From the IMG/VR virus record IMGVR_UViG_3300032242_001752, positions 24,563 through 88,562 of that record: a stretch of 64,000 nt of DNA; one strand, 5' to 3'. The stretch comes from a virus. The notes under the pieces were generated by a model, which saw nothing but the letters and a program-made list of their open reading frames with translations, did not search any database and was not told where the DNA came from. The position numbers and the translations under genes are program-made. Below, piece after piece: positions 32,987-41,410 of this stretch. Position 1 is the first letter of the stretch. Every line of letters starts with the position of its first letter.

Positions 32987-33449
32987 AAAAGATTTTATTG
33001 ACGACATGTTCGGAGAACTTGATGTTTACTACCCAGGTAGTAAACGTAAAAGACTTCAACCTGTAGAAAAGCCTGCTCTGGACACAGACTGGCAAAAAGA
33101 TTCATATAAAAAAACTTTGCCAAATGGTAGAGAAATTGAAGTTTATACGCTAGGCTCATTAGCTAAAGCACTAAACCGAACAATTCCAACGCTAAGGCAA
33201 TGGATGCAAAGAGGAAAACTTCCTCAAGCTCCGTACCGTTTACCAGCTAAAGCTGATAAAAACGGTAAGGTGTTTGAAGGCAGGCGACTCTACAGTAAGG
33301 AAATGGTAGAAGTTACAGTAAATTTGTTTCTAAAGGCTGGACTTTTAGACACAGATCGTATAGACTGGAACATACACCGGAATCTTACTAGTAGGATTGC
33401 CGAGGCGTGGGAAACAATCCGCGCAGAAGAAAACAAAACAATCGATTAA
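32979..33449 (+). CDS. MerR-like helix-turn-helix protein
   Basis: 156 residues from ATG 32979, overlapping the previous gene by 8 bases. Residues 60-110 (YTLGSLAKALNRTIPTLRQWMQRGKLPQAPYR, then FEGRRLYSKEMVEV) form a MerR-type winged HTH. Upstream part is acidic, downstream helical. Probably a DNA-binding regulator or excision-type factor. No separate ribosome binding site. Confidence 0.65.
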   Translation: MAEKDFIDDMFGELDVYYPGSKRKRLQPVEKPALDTDWQKDSYKKTLPNGREIEVYTLGSLAKALNRTIPTLRQWMQRGKLPQAPYRLPAKADKNGKVFEGRRLYSKEMVEVTVNLFLKAGLLDTDRIDWNIHRNLTSRIAEAWETIRAEENKTID

Positions 33450-33458
33450 GGAAAATAA

Positions 33459-34115
33459 ATGCCAATCAACAATGCCCCAGATGCCGCTAGCTACCTTGCC
33501 GACGACATCGATGCCCGTCCATCACAGGCCACCGCAACATCCACATCAGTTCAGTCTGGTTGGGATGCAGCAGGTAGCCTAAGCACCTCAAGTGACTTCC
33601 CAACAGAAGTTAAGTTTGAGGAAAACAAGCACCAGGTCTTCAAGTTTCTTGACGAGAATGGCCCATTTGCTATTTACAAGCAGCACTTTCTAAAGCAGAA
33701 GACAAGCGGTAAGCGCTCGTATGTCTGCATCGGTGCTAACTGCCCACTCTGTGTCAAGCTTGAAGACAGACCAGAGAACAAGCGCGCATTTACAGTTGTA
33801 ACCCTAAACTCACCAGAGAGTATGCAGCGTCAGATGCTCATTTCAGGTGCACGCCTATATCAGGCCTTGCATGCCGCACACTACTCACCACAGGGTCCTT
33901 TGACTAAGGGATACTGGGCTGTCGTGCGTATCGGTAAGGGTCCACAGACCAATTACACAGTAACTCCAATTAAGGAACGCGACCTAGGCGAAGACTGGAA
34001 CCTAGATGCAGATGCAGCCGCTAAGGTTGTAGAGGCATCAGACGTTTACACCCGTAGCCTAATCAAAGAGCACTCATTTGAAGAGCTTGACGAAATCGCA
34101 GATTCTTTAATCTAG
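33459..34115 (+). CDS. ssb: Phage single-stranded DNA-binding protein
   Basis: 218 residues. After a Ser/Ala-rich N-terminus comes FPTEVKFEENKHQVFKFLDENGPFAIYKQHFL and YVCIGANCPLCVKLEDRPENKRAFTVV, with a Cys cluster for zinc, as in phage SSB proteins of the gp32-like OB type. The C-terminus is acidic (SFEELDEIADSLI), typical for partner binding. Located directly before the DNA polymerase gene. Confidence 0.7.
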   Translation: MPINNAPDAASYLADDIDARPSQATATSTSVQSGWDAAGSLSTSSDFPTEVKFEENKHQVFKFLDENGPFAIYKQHFLKQKTSGKRSYVCIGANCPLCVKLEDRPENKRAFTVVTLNSPESMQRQMLISGARLYQALHAAHYSPQGPLTKGYWAVVRIGKGPQTNYTVTPIKERDLGEDWNLDADAAAKVVEASDVYTRSLIKEHSFEELDEIADSLI

Positions 34116-34129
34116 ATTCGATAGTAGTG

Positions 34130-34152
34130 GGCGGGGATTTGACATCCCCGCC
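34130..34152 (+). other. GC-rich hairpin between ssb and the polymerase gene
   Basis: GGCGGGGAT and ATCCCCGCC pair over 9 bp around TTGAC, with partial extension outward. No U-run follows, so it is more likely an attenuator or mRNA-stability element than a full terminator. Confidence 0.6.
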
Positions 34153-34175
34153 TATTACGCTATTGTGGAGATACT

Positions 34176-36158
34176 ATGAATATTATTACTACTGCCGAAC
34201 AACTTTCCGAAATGGTAGATTACTACCTAACTCAAAATGCCTTTGCCTTTGACGTTGAAACCGTAGGCCCTCGTAGAGGTATGACCCCCGTAAATGAAGT
34301 CCTGTGGATTACATTTGCAACTAATGGTCGCTGCGATGTTATTCCTATGGGACATCCAAATGGCGACTTTATCGAAGAAGTTTTCCCACTGACCGGTCAG
34401 GGAGAAATTCGTAAGGAAAAGGGATTACCCCTTAGACCTAGCGACTACAGCCGTGACTCAAAGAAAGCAACCAAGGTCTTTGGACCTGCACCAGAACAGC
34501 TATATCCAGCTGAGGTGTTCAAGGCCCTAGAGCCACTTATGTTTTCTGAAACTATCCTAACTATTGGTCATAATTTAGTATTTGACTTGACATCAGTAGC
34601 TAAGTACTACGGTGGTCGAGTTCCTACTGGTCCATACTTTGACACGATGATTGCATCGTTTATCTCAGACAACCGTAATAAGAATAAGTGCGGTCTTGCT
34701 GACTGCCTTAAGCGCGAGTTTGGGTATGAAATGGAAAAAGGCGTGGGTAAAGAGGTTGAGGTTTATGACTTTAACACCGTAGCCAAGTACGCCTATCTGG
34801 ACTCAAAGTACACTTTCTTATTGTGGAAGTCACTTGTACCAAAGCTAGAGGATGCCGACCTTAACCGCGTTATGTCCTTAGAAATGGACGTGCTTGCTGT
34901 TCTATGCGACATGAAATTAACCGGTGCAACTATTGATACCGAATCACTTAAAAACCTTAAGTTTGAGTTAGAACTAAAGGTAGATGAGACTCGTGCAAGA
35001 ATTTATTTAATTGCAGGTCGAGAGTTTAATATTAATTCCAACCAAGAAAAGCAGGCACTTCTATACGGGTCTAAAGAAGAAGGCGGTAGAGGCTTAAAAG
35101 CTAAAGTGCTTACCACAAAAGGTAATGAAAAGGATAAAGCCGGAACTTCATTATCTGAATCAGATTACTCAGTATCTGCAGAGGCGCTAGAGCCTTACAG
35201 AGATAAGGATGATTTAGTAACAGCTTTGCTAGAGTATGCAGATTATAATAAGCTACTTTCAACCTATGTAATTCCATATCTTGGAGGAGAAGTTGAGCGC
35301 ACAACCGCTGGAAAGACTCGCACAGAGACCAAAGATACGCTGCTAATTGACGGCAGACTTCACGGAGACTTTGTGCAACACGGTGCTGAAACCGGTCGTT
35401 TCTCTAGCCGCAACCCTAACTTGCAAAATGTTCCGGCACCTAGCACTATTCATGGTAAGGCCATTCGTAATCTATTTGTGGCTCCGCCAGGACATAAGTT
35501 AGTTGTAGCTGACTACTCACAGATTGAACCTAGAGTCATTGCCTCATTCTCGGAAGATCCGATTATGATGGATAACTATTTGACCGGCCAAGATATATAT
35601 ACAACCATTGGTAACACAATGAATGTAGGGCGTAAAGCAGGTAAGGTACTTGTTCTAGCCATGGCGTACGGAGTAGGTCCTGACAAGATTGCTAGCCAGA
35701 TTGGCTGTACCAAGACTGAGGCTAAAAATCTATTAGATAGGTTTGCCAGAGAGTTCCCAGCCATTTCTGCTTACCGTTCTAAAGTAATCGGTGCAACTCG
35801 AGCAGGTAAACCTGTTCCTCACATCAAGACCCTTACAGGTCGTCGTCGCTATCTTCCAGAGATTATGTCAAGAGATAACGGGCTACGAGCAGGTGCTGAG
35901 CGTCAAGCGTTTAATACTAAAATCCAAGGCAGTGCCGCAGATATTATTAAGATTGCTATGGTTCGCGCCTGGAACATGATTCCAAAAGAAGCAAAGATTA
36001 TACTCACAGTTCACGATGAACTAGTATTAACTACACCAGCAGAACTTGCTGATGAAACTGCAGAAAAACTGCGCCAAGCGATGGAAGAGATTGAGGTTTT
36101 AAAAGTGCCTTTAATTGCTGACATCACAATAGTAGATAGGTGGGGTGAGGCAAAGTGA
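34176..36158 (+). CDS. polA: Family A DNA polymerase with 3'-5' exonuclease
   Basis: 660 residues, RBS TGGAG. Exonuclease domain: FAFDVETVG (Exo I, near 22), IGHNLVFDL (Exo II) and YAYLDSKYTF (Exo III). Polymerase: motif A DYSQIEPRV (about 446), motif B GRKAGKVLVLAMAYG (485-499) and motif C VHDELV. The residue equivalent to E. coli F762 is Leu494. No 5'-3' exonuclease domain. It is the phage replicative polymerase, working with helicase, primase and SSB of this window. Confidence 0.95.
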   Translation: MNIITTAEQLSEMVDYYLTQNAFAFDVETVGPRRGMTPVNEVLWITFATNGRCDVIPMGHPNGDFIEEVFPLTGQGEIRKEKGLPLRPSDYSRDSKKATKVFGPAPEQLYPAEVFKALEPLMFSETILTIGHNLVFDLTSVAKYYGGRVPTGPYFDTMIASFISDNRNKNKCGLADCLKREFGYEMEKGVGKEVEVYDFNTVAKYAYLDSKYTFLLWKSLVPKLEDADLNRVMSLEMDVLAVLCDMKLTGATIDTESLKNLKFELELKVDETRARIYLIAGREFNINSNQEKQALLYGSKEEGGRGLKAKVLTTKGNEKDKAGTSLSESDYSVSAEALEPYRDKDDLVTALLEYADYNKLLSTYVIPYLGGEVERTTAGKTRTETKDTLLIDGRLHGDFVQHGAETGRFSSRNPNLQNVPAPSTIHGKAIRNLFVAPPGHKLVVADYSQIEPRVIASFSEDPIMMDNYLTGQDIYTTIGNTMNVGRKAGKVLVLAMAYGVGPDKIASQIGCTKTEAKNLLDRFAREFPAISAYRSKVIGATRAGKPVPHIKTLTGRRRYLPEIMSRDNGLRAGAERQAFNTKIQGSAADIIKIAMVRAWNMIPKEAKIILTVHDELVLTTPAELADETAEKLRQAMEEIEVLKVPLIADITIVDRWGEAK

Positions 36159-36613
36159 CCTCTTGGCCATTTGTAAATCCAGATGAGGATGGGGACATCC
36201 ACAAAATACCAGTTAGTACATTATATAGATGGTACCTGTACGATACCCTAGGCGATGAAGCTAATCAATATATTGATGTGTTTAACTTATCACCTGTCAG
36301 TGAAGAGGGCGATGAAAAAGAGATTGAAGAGTCGGAACGCAGACTAGGCGTAATAGATTCACTACTTCCATTTATTTCGCTATATGCAACTATGACGGCG
36401 CAATGCTCGTTCGAAGCACACCGCAAGGAGATGTTAAAAATTCCGGGTGTTACTGAAAGTGTGTTAGAATCTAGTGCAGATACTTTAAAAGAGTTTTATA
36501 GCGCATTAACTTTTAATGGTCTAGTGTCAGCTTTTGCAGCTGCTGTTGACCTTAAATTAGTTACATTACCAGGATTTAGAACAGGAATCCAAAAGGAGAA
36601 AAATGAACAGTAG
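36155..36613 (+). CDS. Unknown helical protein after the polymerase gene
   Basis: 152 residues, GTG start overlapping the polymerase stop (GTGA). Acidic and helical; features VSTLYRWYLYDTLGDEANQYIDVFNL. Conserved position behind polA in related phages is plausible but not verified. No family recognised. Confidence 0.6.
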   Translation: MTSWPFVNPDEDGDIHKIPVSTLYRWYLYDTLGDEANQYIDVFNLSPVSEEGDEKEIEESERRLGVIDSLLPFISLYATMTAQCSFEAHRKEMLKIPGVTESVLESSADTLKEFYSALTFNGLVSAFAAAVDLKLVTLPGFRTGIQKEKNEQ

Positions 36614-37031
36614 TTCATGGTGGGCAGATAAGCTCGGTACACCAAGACAATCGCAACCACAACCTAGATTACCGGAGCAACAGGTTCCGGTAGTAAACCC
36701 AGGAGTAACCCCACAGTACCCAGGGTATACGCCTAATCAAGGATATCCACCGGTAACTCAGCAACCTGTATATAACCCAGAGCTAGAGGGACACAGATTG
36801 CCAGCTAGCGCAATGACACCAAGTCGTTGTCCAAACTGTTCCAGCGGTAACTATGGCAAGATGACCCCAGAGACAGCCCCACGTTGCTATGACTGCGGAT
36901 ATCCAATTCAACAGTCAGGCTCAGGTATGCCAGGAGTTAGAATTCCTACAAACGGAAATACTGAAGCTGCTAAGCAAATCAGTACCCAAAATAATTTTAA
37001 TCCAAATACGATCATCGATAGGATTGGCTAA
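36603..37031 (+). CDS. Pro/Gln-rich protein with zinc ribbon
   Basis: 142 residues. N-terminal 60 residues are P/Q/Y-rich and disordered (PQYPGYTPNQGYPPVTQQP), followed by RCPNCSSGNYGKM and RCYDCGYPI, two CxxC knuckles. Immediately upstream of recA with one-base overlap, suggesting a link to recombination. No function known. Confidence 0.65.
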   Translation: MNSSSWWADKLGTPRQSQPQPRLPEQQVPVVNPGVTPQYPGYTPNQGYPPVTQQPVYNPELEGHRLPASAMTPSRCPNCSSGNYGKMTPETAPRCYDCGYPIQQSGSGMPGVRIPTNGNTEAAKQISTQNNFNPNTIIDRIG

Positions 37032-38047
37032 TGTCACTTCAAAAAGTTCTAGCACAAATTAATAAAAAGTATGGCGAAAACACCGTTGTACTAGCATCAG
37101 ACGTAGCTGCACCAACTCGTTTTACATCAGGTTCATTGTCGCTAGATATGATTTTGGGTGGAGGTTGGCCAACCAACCAGTGGCATGAAATTATCGGTGA
37201 GGCAAGCAATGGTAAGACTGCTTTGGCACTTAAGACCATTGCCGCTAACCAAAAGCGTGACCCTAACTTTACAACTATTTGGATTGCTGCTGAGCAGTGG
37301 GTACCAGAGTACGCAGAGATGTGTGGCGTAGACCAAACTCGCGTTCACGTATTTACCAGCAATGTCATGGAAACAGCCCTTACAGCGGTCCTAGAGTTCA
37401 TTGAAACCAAAGAAGTAGACTGTGTGGTAATTGACTCACTTCCAGCCCTCGTGCCTTCAGCAGAAGACGAGAAAGAGATGGATGAGTTTACCGTTGGCCG
37501 TGGAGCTATGCTTATGGGCAAGTTTTTCCGCAAGATGGAAAAGGCGGGTAAACGTGACCTACTAGGTGGCGAACGTCCTTTCATCGGTCTAATCATCAAC
37601 CAGTTCCGTATGAAGATTGGTGTCATGTATGGTGACCCTCGTACCACTCCAGGCGGAGAGGCTAAAAACTATTTCTTCTTTACTCGTATTGACGTTAAGC
37701 GTGACGAGTGGATTGAGATTGGCACAGGCCAGGAAAAGCGTAAAGTTGGTCAGACTATTAAGTTCCAAACTAGAAAGAACAAGTCAGCTCCTCCGGGACA
37801 AACTGCCTTTGTAGATTTCTACTTCGACGACGGCTCAGGCATCGACAAGGGCGAGTATGACTTTGCTAAAGAAATCGTATCGCTAGCAATCATTAATAAA
37901 ATTGTTACACGCGCTGGCGCGTATTACCGTTATTCAGAACGTCAGTGGCAGGGTGCAGATGCGTTGCTTAATTCAATTCGTGAAGAAGTTGATTTGCAAG
38001 AGCAGTTGACTAAGGACGTGATGAGCACCCTAAAGGGAGTGCTATAA
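37031..38047 (+). CDS. recA: RecA-type recombinase
   Basis: 338 residues. RecA core: SGSLSLDMILGGGWPTNQWHEIIGEASNGKT (Walker A 56-63), catalytic Glu region AEQW, Walker B VDCVVIDSLPALVP and INQFRMKIG with L2-like loop. Lacks part of the bacterial C-terminal domain. Catalyses strand exchange in phage recombination-dependent replication. Confidence 0.92.
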   Translation: MSLQKVLAQINKKYGENTVVLASDVAAPTRFTSGSLSLDMILGGGWPTNQWHEIIGEASNGKTALALKTIAANQKRDPNFTTIWIAAEQWVPEYAEMCGVDQTRVHVFTSNVMETALTAVLEFIETKEVDCVVIDSLPALVPSAEDEKEMDEFTVGRGAMLMGKFFRKMEKAGKRDLLGGERPFIGLIINQFRMKIGVMYGDPRTTPGGEAKNYFFFTRIDVKRDEWIEIGTGQEKRKVGQTIKFQTRKNKSAPPGQTAFVDFYFDDGSGIDKGEYDFAKEIVSLAIINKIVTRAGAYYRYSERQWQGADALLNSIREEVDLQEQLTKDVMSTLKGVL

Positions 38048-38250
38048 TGCCTAGAGTTAAGTTTATTAGAGCCTGCTCCATTATCGACTGTGCTGTAGAC
38101 CATTATGCTAAAGGATTTTGTAAACAGCATTACATGGCTGCAAACAGGGAAAAGTTTAATCCTAGTAAAAATCCAAATAAGCCAGCGGCACCAGAGTTTG
38201 ACTATGAAGACTTTTGGCAATTTGTGAAGAAAGAATTAAAAATTGGCTAA
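38047..38250 (+). CDS. Small zinc-binding protein
   Basis: 67 residues. RACSIIDCAVDHYAKGFCKQHY is a C..C..H..GxCxxHY metal-binding signature widespread in phage HNH-associated zinc proteins. The rest is charged. Starts on the recA stop and overlaps the nuclease gene by 8 bases. Confidence 0.65.
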   Translation: MPRVKFIRACSIIDCAVDHYAKGFCKQHYMAANREKFNPSKNPNKPAAPEFDYEDFWQFVKKELKIG

Positions 38251-38587
38251 ATCAGAGGGTCAAAAGCAATCCCTTAAACACGAGAAGCGTCTTGCCAAAG
38301 CTGTCGGAGGTCAACGTAATGTTGCCTCCGGCGCTTTTTGGTTTCGTAAAGGTGATGTCAGGTCTCAAGACCTTCTAATTGAGCATAAATGGACCGGTAA
38401 AAAGTCATTTACCCTTAAGTCAGATATCCTAGAGAAGATTACCACTGAAGCCCTCCTAGACAGTCGTACGCCTGTTTTAGGCATAAGCCTAAATGACGTT
38501 AATTATGTAGTCATGGACGAAAATGACTTTTTAACTATGCGCGAGTTTCTGATACAATGTATAGAGGAGCACACGGAAGAGAAGTGA
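38243..38587 (+). CDS. Holliday junction resolvase-like PD-(D/E)XK nuclease
   Basis: 114 residues from TTG 38243. GGQRNVASGAFWFRKGDVRSQDLLIEHKWTGKKSF contains the active site pattern GD..(x6)..E-H-K, followed by VLGISLNDVNYVVMDENDFL. This matches the resolvase family near recA in actinophages. It would cut branched DNA before packaging. The TTG start lacks an obvious ribosome binding site and depends on coupling. Confidence 0.75.
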   Translation: MAKSEGQKQSLKHEKRLAKAVGGQRNVASGAFWFRKGDVRSQDLLIEHKWTGKKSFTLKSDILEKITTEALLDSRTPVLGISLNDVNYVVMDENDFLTMREFLIQCIEEHTEEK

Positions 38588-38606
38588 CCCTACCATCGGA
38601 GTTCAT

Positions 38607-38981
38607 TTGTCCAACCCCTTTATTAGCCTATTTTCTGAGCCGGAAGAGTGGCAAAATCAAGCCAAGTGTGGCACTAGAGACTATAATGAAATCACTAAAG
38701 AATATACGTCTGTGTATGACCCAGACTTGTGGTTTCCGCCTCGTGATAAAGATTTATATAAACCAATAGCAGATAGAGCTAAATCAATTTGTTTTGGTAG
38801 AGATGGTCGCGGAGAATGCCCTGTAAGACTACAGTGTTTAATGTTCGCAGATAAGACCGAAGAGGTGCACGGAATCTGGGGCGGAATGAGCCACAGAGAA
38901 AGAAATGCACTAAAGCGTAAAGCAGAAAAACAAGGAACCACTCTAGAAGAACTTGCAAAAAAATCTAGTAGACAAACTTAA
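38607..38981 (+). CDS. WhiB-like transcription factor with altered cysteine spacing
   Basis: 124 residues from TTG 38607, with GGAG upstream. Cysteines 21, 62, 71 and 77 bind the 4Fe-4S cluster; GIWGGMSHRER is the WhiB glycine-rich turn, followed by a basic C-terminal helix (KRKAEKQ). The usual C-x2-C-x5-C is here C-x8-C-x5-C (SICFGRDGRGECPVRLQC). WhiB proteins occur only in Actinobacteria and their phages and interact with the host sigma factor. Confidence 0.9.
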   Translation: MSNPFISLFSEPEEWQNQAKCGTRDYNEITKEYTSVYDPDLWFPPRDKDLYKPIADRAKSICFGRDGRGECPVRLQCLMFADKTEEVHGIWGGMSHRERNALKRKAEKQGTTLEELAKKSSRQT

Positions 38982-39018
38982 AAAAGTATGCTAGGTTCTT
39001 CAGTGGAGGAAATAAAAT

Positions 39019-39894
39019 ATGCCAGATAAAAAACTGAAAAAGATACCTGCCGGTGCACTGAAGAACTTTGTAGATGCGGGTAAAGCAACAACTAGAGTGA
39101 TTAGCAAAGTTGAACGCTTTGTATTATCACAGCCAATTGATAACTCGCGTGCATTTAACGGGCTACATCCATCAGCCATGGTAAGCGAATACTGGTGCCA
39201 TCGTGCATCCTATTTCCACTTAAAAGGAAATATTCCAGCCCCACAAGACCGTAACTTTAAACGCGAATTAATTTTTGCGCAGGGTCATGGAATCCACAAT
39301 ACGTGGCAGAACTGGCTACGCGACATGGGTAAGCTGTATGGCGTTTGGAAATGCCTTAACTGTGACGCACACTTCTGGGATACTAGCCCAGTAAACTGTG
39401 ATGCCTGCCAAACAAATGGTCCATTGGTATATAAAGAAGTTCCAGTAGAACACAAGCCACTAATGATTACCGGCCACTCAGATGGTTGGTTAAAAGGGTT
39501 CGGCGATGACCTAATGCTTGAAATTAAGTCAGTAGGTGCCGGTACATTTATGTGGTACGACCGTTCAGCCTGGTTTGCAGGCGATCAGAATTTTGATTCG
39601 GCCTGGAAAAATCTTAAAGCCCCATTCTCAGCCCACATTGCCCAGGTACAGTTGTACATGAAAGTATTAGAACTATCTGGTCGTACAGATGTTCCACAGG
39701 AGGCTGTGCTTATTTATGAGGCAAAGCCTACGCAAGATGTAAAAGAGTTTGTAGTTCGTAAGGATGATTGGGCAATTCAAACGATTATCGATGGCGCGCA
39801 ACTTGTGGTAGACTCACTAGATAAGAATGTTGCACCAGATTGTAATATCGGTGGTGCGCTAAAGTGCAAGCAATGCGGAGGGTTCAATGAGTAA
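39019..39894 (+). CDS. Cas4/RecB-like nuclease
   Basis: 291 residues; RBS GGAGG. HPSAMVSEYWCHRASYFHL near residue 51 with an early cysteine, an internal zinc-knuckle pair (KCLNCDAHFW, NCDACQ), the PD-(D/E)XK core GHSDGWLKGFGDDLMLEIKSVG (D..ExK), and C-terminal KCKQCGG. This is the Cas4-type exonuclease found in many phages, possibly with an iron-sulphur cluster. Probably processes DNA ends for RecA-dependent recombination. No Cas genes nearby. Confidence 0.82.
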   Translation: MPDKKLKKIPAGALKNFVDAGKATTRVISKVERFVLSQPIDNSRAFNGLHPSAMVSEYWCHRASYFHLKGNIPAPQDRNFKRELIFAQGHGIHNTWQNWLRDMGKLYGVWKCLNCDAHFWDTSPVNCDACQTNGPLVYKEVPVEHKPLMITGHSDGWLKGFGDDLMLEIKSVGAGTFMWYDRSAWFAGDQNFDSAWKNLKAPFSAHIAQVQLYMKVLELSGRTDVPQEAVLIYEAKPTQDVKEFVVRKDDWAIQTIIDGAQLVVDSLDKNVAPDCNIGGALKCKQCGGFNE

Positions 39895-40390
39895 GACAAC
39901 TTTAATTACAAACGACACTAGCAAGTATATCTTGGATATGCTTGATGAGCAAGGTCTATCAGTAGACCGTGAAACATATATGCCGCGTCCACAGCTACCT
40001 GCTGATATTACAGAGCTAGATGATGAAGACCTAATGCGTTTGTATACCCATCTGTCGGCATATAGCGAGTTCTTAGGAACTCAGCTAGCCTGCGCAATCA
40101 TTGATGAAAAAGACGCAGAGCGCAATAGAGATTACGCTGAGTCAGAGGCAATGCTACGTCACCAGACAAACAATGCCAAGACCACAGTGACTATTATCAA
40201 GGCCCTAGTTGATGGCGACCCTACACTTGCAGAAGTTCGTCAAGAGGCCCTGGTTAAGTATTCGTACCGTAAGATGCTAGAAACCATGGTAAACAACTAT
40301 GAGCGTAGCACTGCCGTATGTAGTCGTGAACTAACTCGTAGAACATCTAGCGATAACTTTAAGACTAGAAGTCGTAAGTTTACCGCATAA
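39887..40390 (+). CDS. Unknown helical protein between nuclease and resolvase
   Basis: 167 residues, overlapping the Cas4-like gene by 8 bases. Long helices (LMRLYTHLSAYSEFLGTQLACAII, RNRDYAESEAMLRHQTNNAKTT) and a basic end. Size and context would fit a recombination mediator, but there is no recognised motif, so function is left open. Confidence 0.6.
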   Translation: MSKTTLITNDTSKYILDMLDEQGLSVDRETYMPRPQLPADITELDDEDLMRLYTHLSAYSEFLGTQLACAIIDEKDAERNRDYAESEAMLRHQTNNAKTTVTIIKALVDGDPTLAEVRQEALVKYSYRKMLETMVNNYERSTAVCSRELTRRTSSDNFKTRSRKFTA

Positions 40391-40980
40391 TGGCAAAAGA
40401 TAAAGTATTTGGACCAGGCTTGGGGTTAGATGTAAATAACATCGCTATCGGCATAGACCAATCTTATTCAGGATTCGGAATAACTGTACTCGATGTAGAT
40501 GATGTATCTGACTATAAAACTACTGTATTTAAAGCAGAAGGACTACACGTTGACCGTTTAGTCTGGATTCAAGAAAAACTTACAGAAGTGATGGACTACT
40601 ATACTTATTATAATAGGCCTTCGTCAATCACCGTAGCTATGGAAGGTTATGCCTTTGGTACCACAATGGCCCATATGCTAGGTGAGTTAGGTGCCATAGT
40701 AAAATTGGTGTGCTATAACGAGCTGGATGGGTTTGAGGGAAAATATCCATACATTATTCCGCCAACTACTTTAAAGAAGTACATAACTGGAAAAGGCACA
40801 GGGGTACAGAAAAACCAAATCCTTTTAAATGTGTACAAGAAATGGGGCGTAGAGTTTAATGATGACAACGCCGCAGACTCGTATGCCCTAGCTATGCTAG
40901 CTGCAGGTAAAGGTTCCCTGGCCTACGAGCTAGAAATCCTGGAAAAGATTAAGGGACCTAACTTTAGGGAAAAGCCATAA
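40390..40980 (+). CDS. RuvC-like Holliday junction resolvase (RNase H fold)
   Basis: 196 residues. Metal-binding residues fit RuvC: D23 in IGIDQSYSGFGI, E in VAMEGYAFG near 84, and D in NAADSYALAMLA near 158. YIIPPTTLKKYITGKGT resembles the RuvC P.TVKKxVTG motif. Cuts four-way junctions; a second resolvase candidate besides 38243-38587. Confidence 0.85.
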   Translation: MAKDKVFGPGLGLDVNNIAIGIDQSYSGFGITVLDVDDVSDYKTTVFKAEGLHVDRLVWIQEKLTEVMDYYTYYNRPSSITVAMEGYAFGTTMAHMLGELGAIVKLVCYNELDGFEGKYPYIIPPTTLKKYITGKGTGVQKNQILLNVYKKWGVEFNDDNAADSYALAMLAAGKGSLAYELEILEKIKGPNFREKP

Positions 40981-41129
40981 TGTGGTCCGCATTCAGTAAT
41001 GGTGTAAAAAAACGATTATTTGTAATTCGAATATTTGCATATTTAATAGCCAGAAGTTATTTAACTATTGATAAACAAAATGCAAGAATAAGAGAATTAG
41101 AAAAAGAATTAAAAAGTAGGAGAAGGTAA
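40980..41129 (+). CDS. 49-residue basic, partly hydrophobic protein
   Basis: ATG overlaps the preceding stop. A hydrophobic stretch (LFVIRIFAYLIA) is followed by a charged helix rich in K, R and E. No family recognised. Its TAA abuts the next ATG, so it is likely part of the operon. Confidence 0.5.
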   Translation: MWSAFSNGVKKRLFVIRIFAYLIARSYLTIDKQNARIRELEKELKSRRR

Positions 41130-41270
41130 ATGTTAGAAACAATTGCAGCAGTCGTGCTTGCCATAGCAGTATTAGTTTTAAGTATTATTTTATTAGCCGC
41201 AGTGATGACGTTCCTAGGCGTAGTAAAAGGCGTAGACCTAGAGCACCTGCACGACGATGACCTCGAATAA
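41130..41270 (+). CDS. 46-residue membrane protein
   Basis: RBS GGAGAAGG just upstream of ATG 41130. One long hydrophobic helix (IAAVVLAIAVLVLSIILLAA) and an acidic, His-containing end LEHLHDDDLE. Resembles other small phage membrane proteins; function unknown. Confidence 0.6.
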   Translation: MLETIAAVVLAIAVLVLSIILLAAVMTFLGVVKGVDLEHLHDDDLE

Positions 41271-41409
41271 AAATTTAAAGGGCACAGGACTAACAGGCTG
41301 GTGCATAACCGGCCATCACACTACCTGCCCAGTAGTGATAAAATTTACTACAGGAACAATAGATGAAAAAGTGTGTAGCTGCGAATGCCACACAGAACAA
41401 GGAGAATAA
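41257..41409 (+). CDS. 50-residue cysteine/histidine-rich protein
   Basis: ATG 41257 overlaps the previous gene by 14 bases. Contains GWCITGHHTTCP and VCSCECH, a C..HH..C..CxCxCH arrangement that is likely metal-binding and recurs in actinophage small proteins. Function unknown. Confidence 0.55.
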   Translation: MTSNKNLKGTGLTGWCITGHHTTCPVVIKFTTGTIDEKVCSCECHTEQGE

Positions 41410-41410
41410 C

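Noticed and set aside
39019-39894. Part of a CRISPR-Cas locus
   Set aside because: The Cas4-like gene is surrounded only by phage recombination genes; no cas1/cas2 or repeats.
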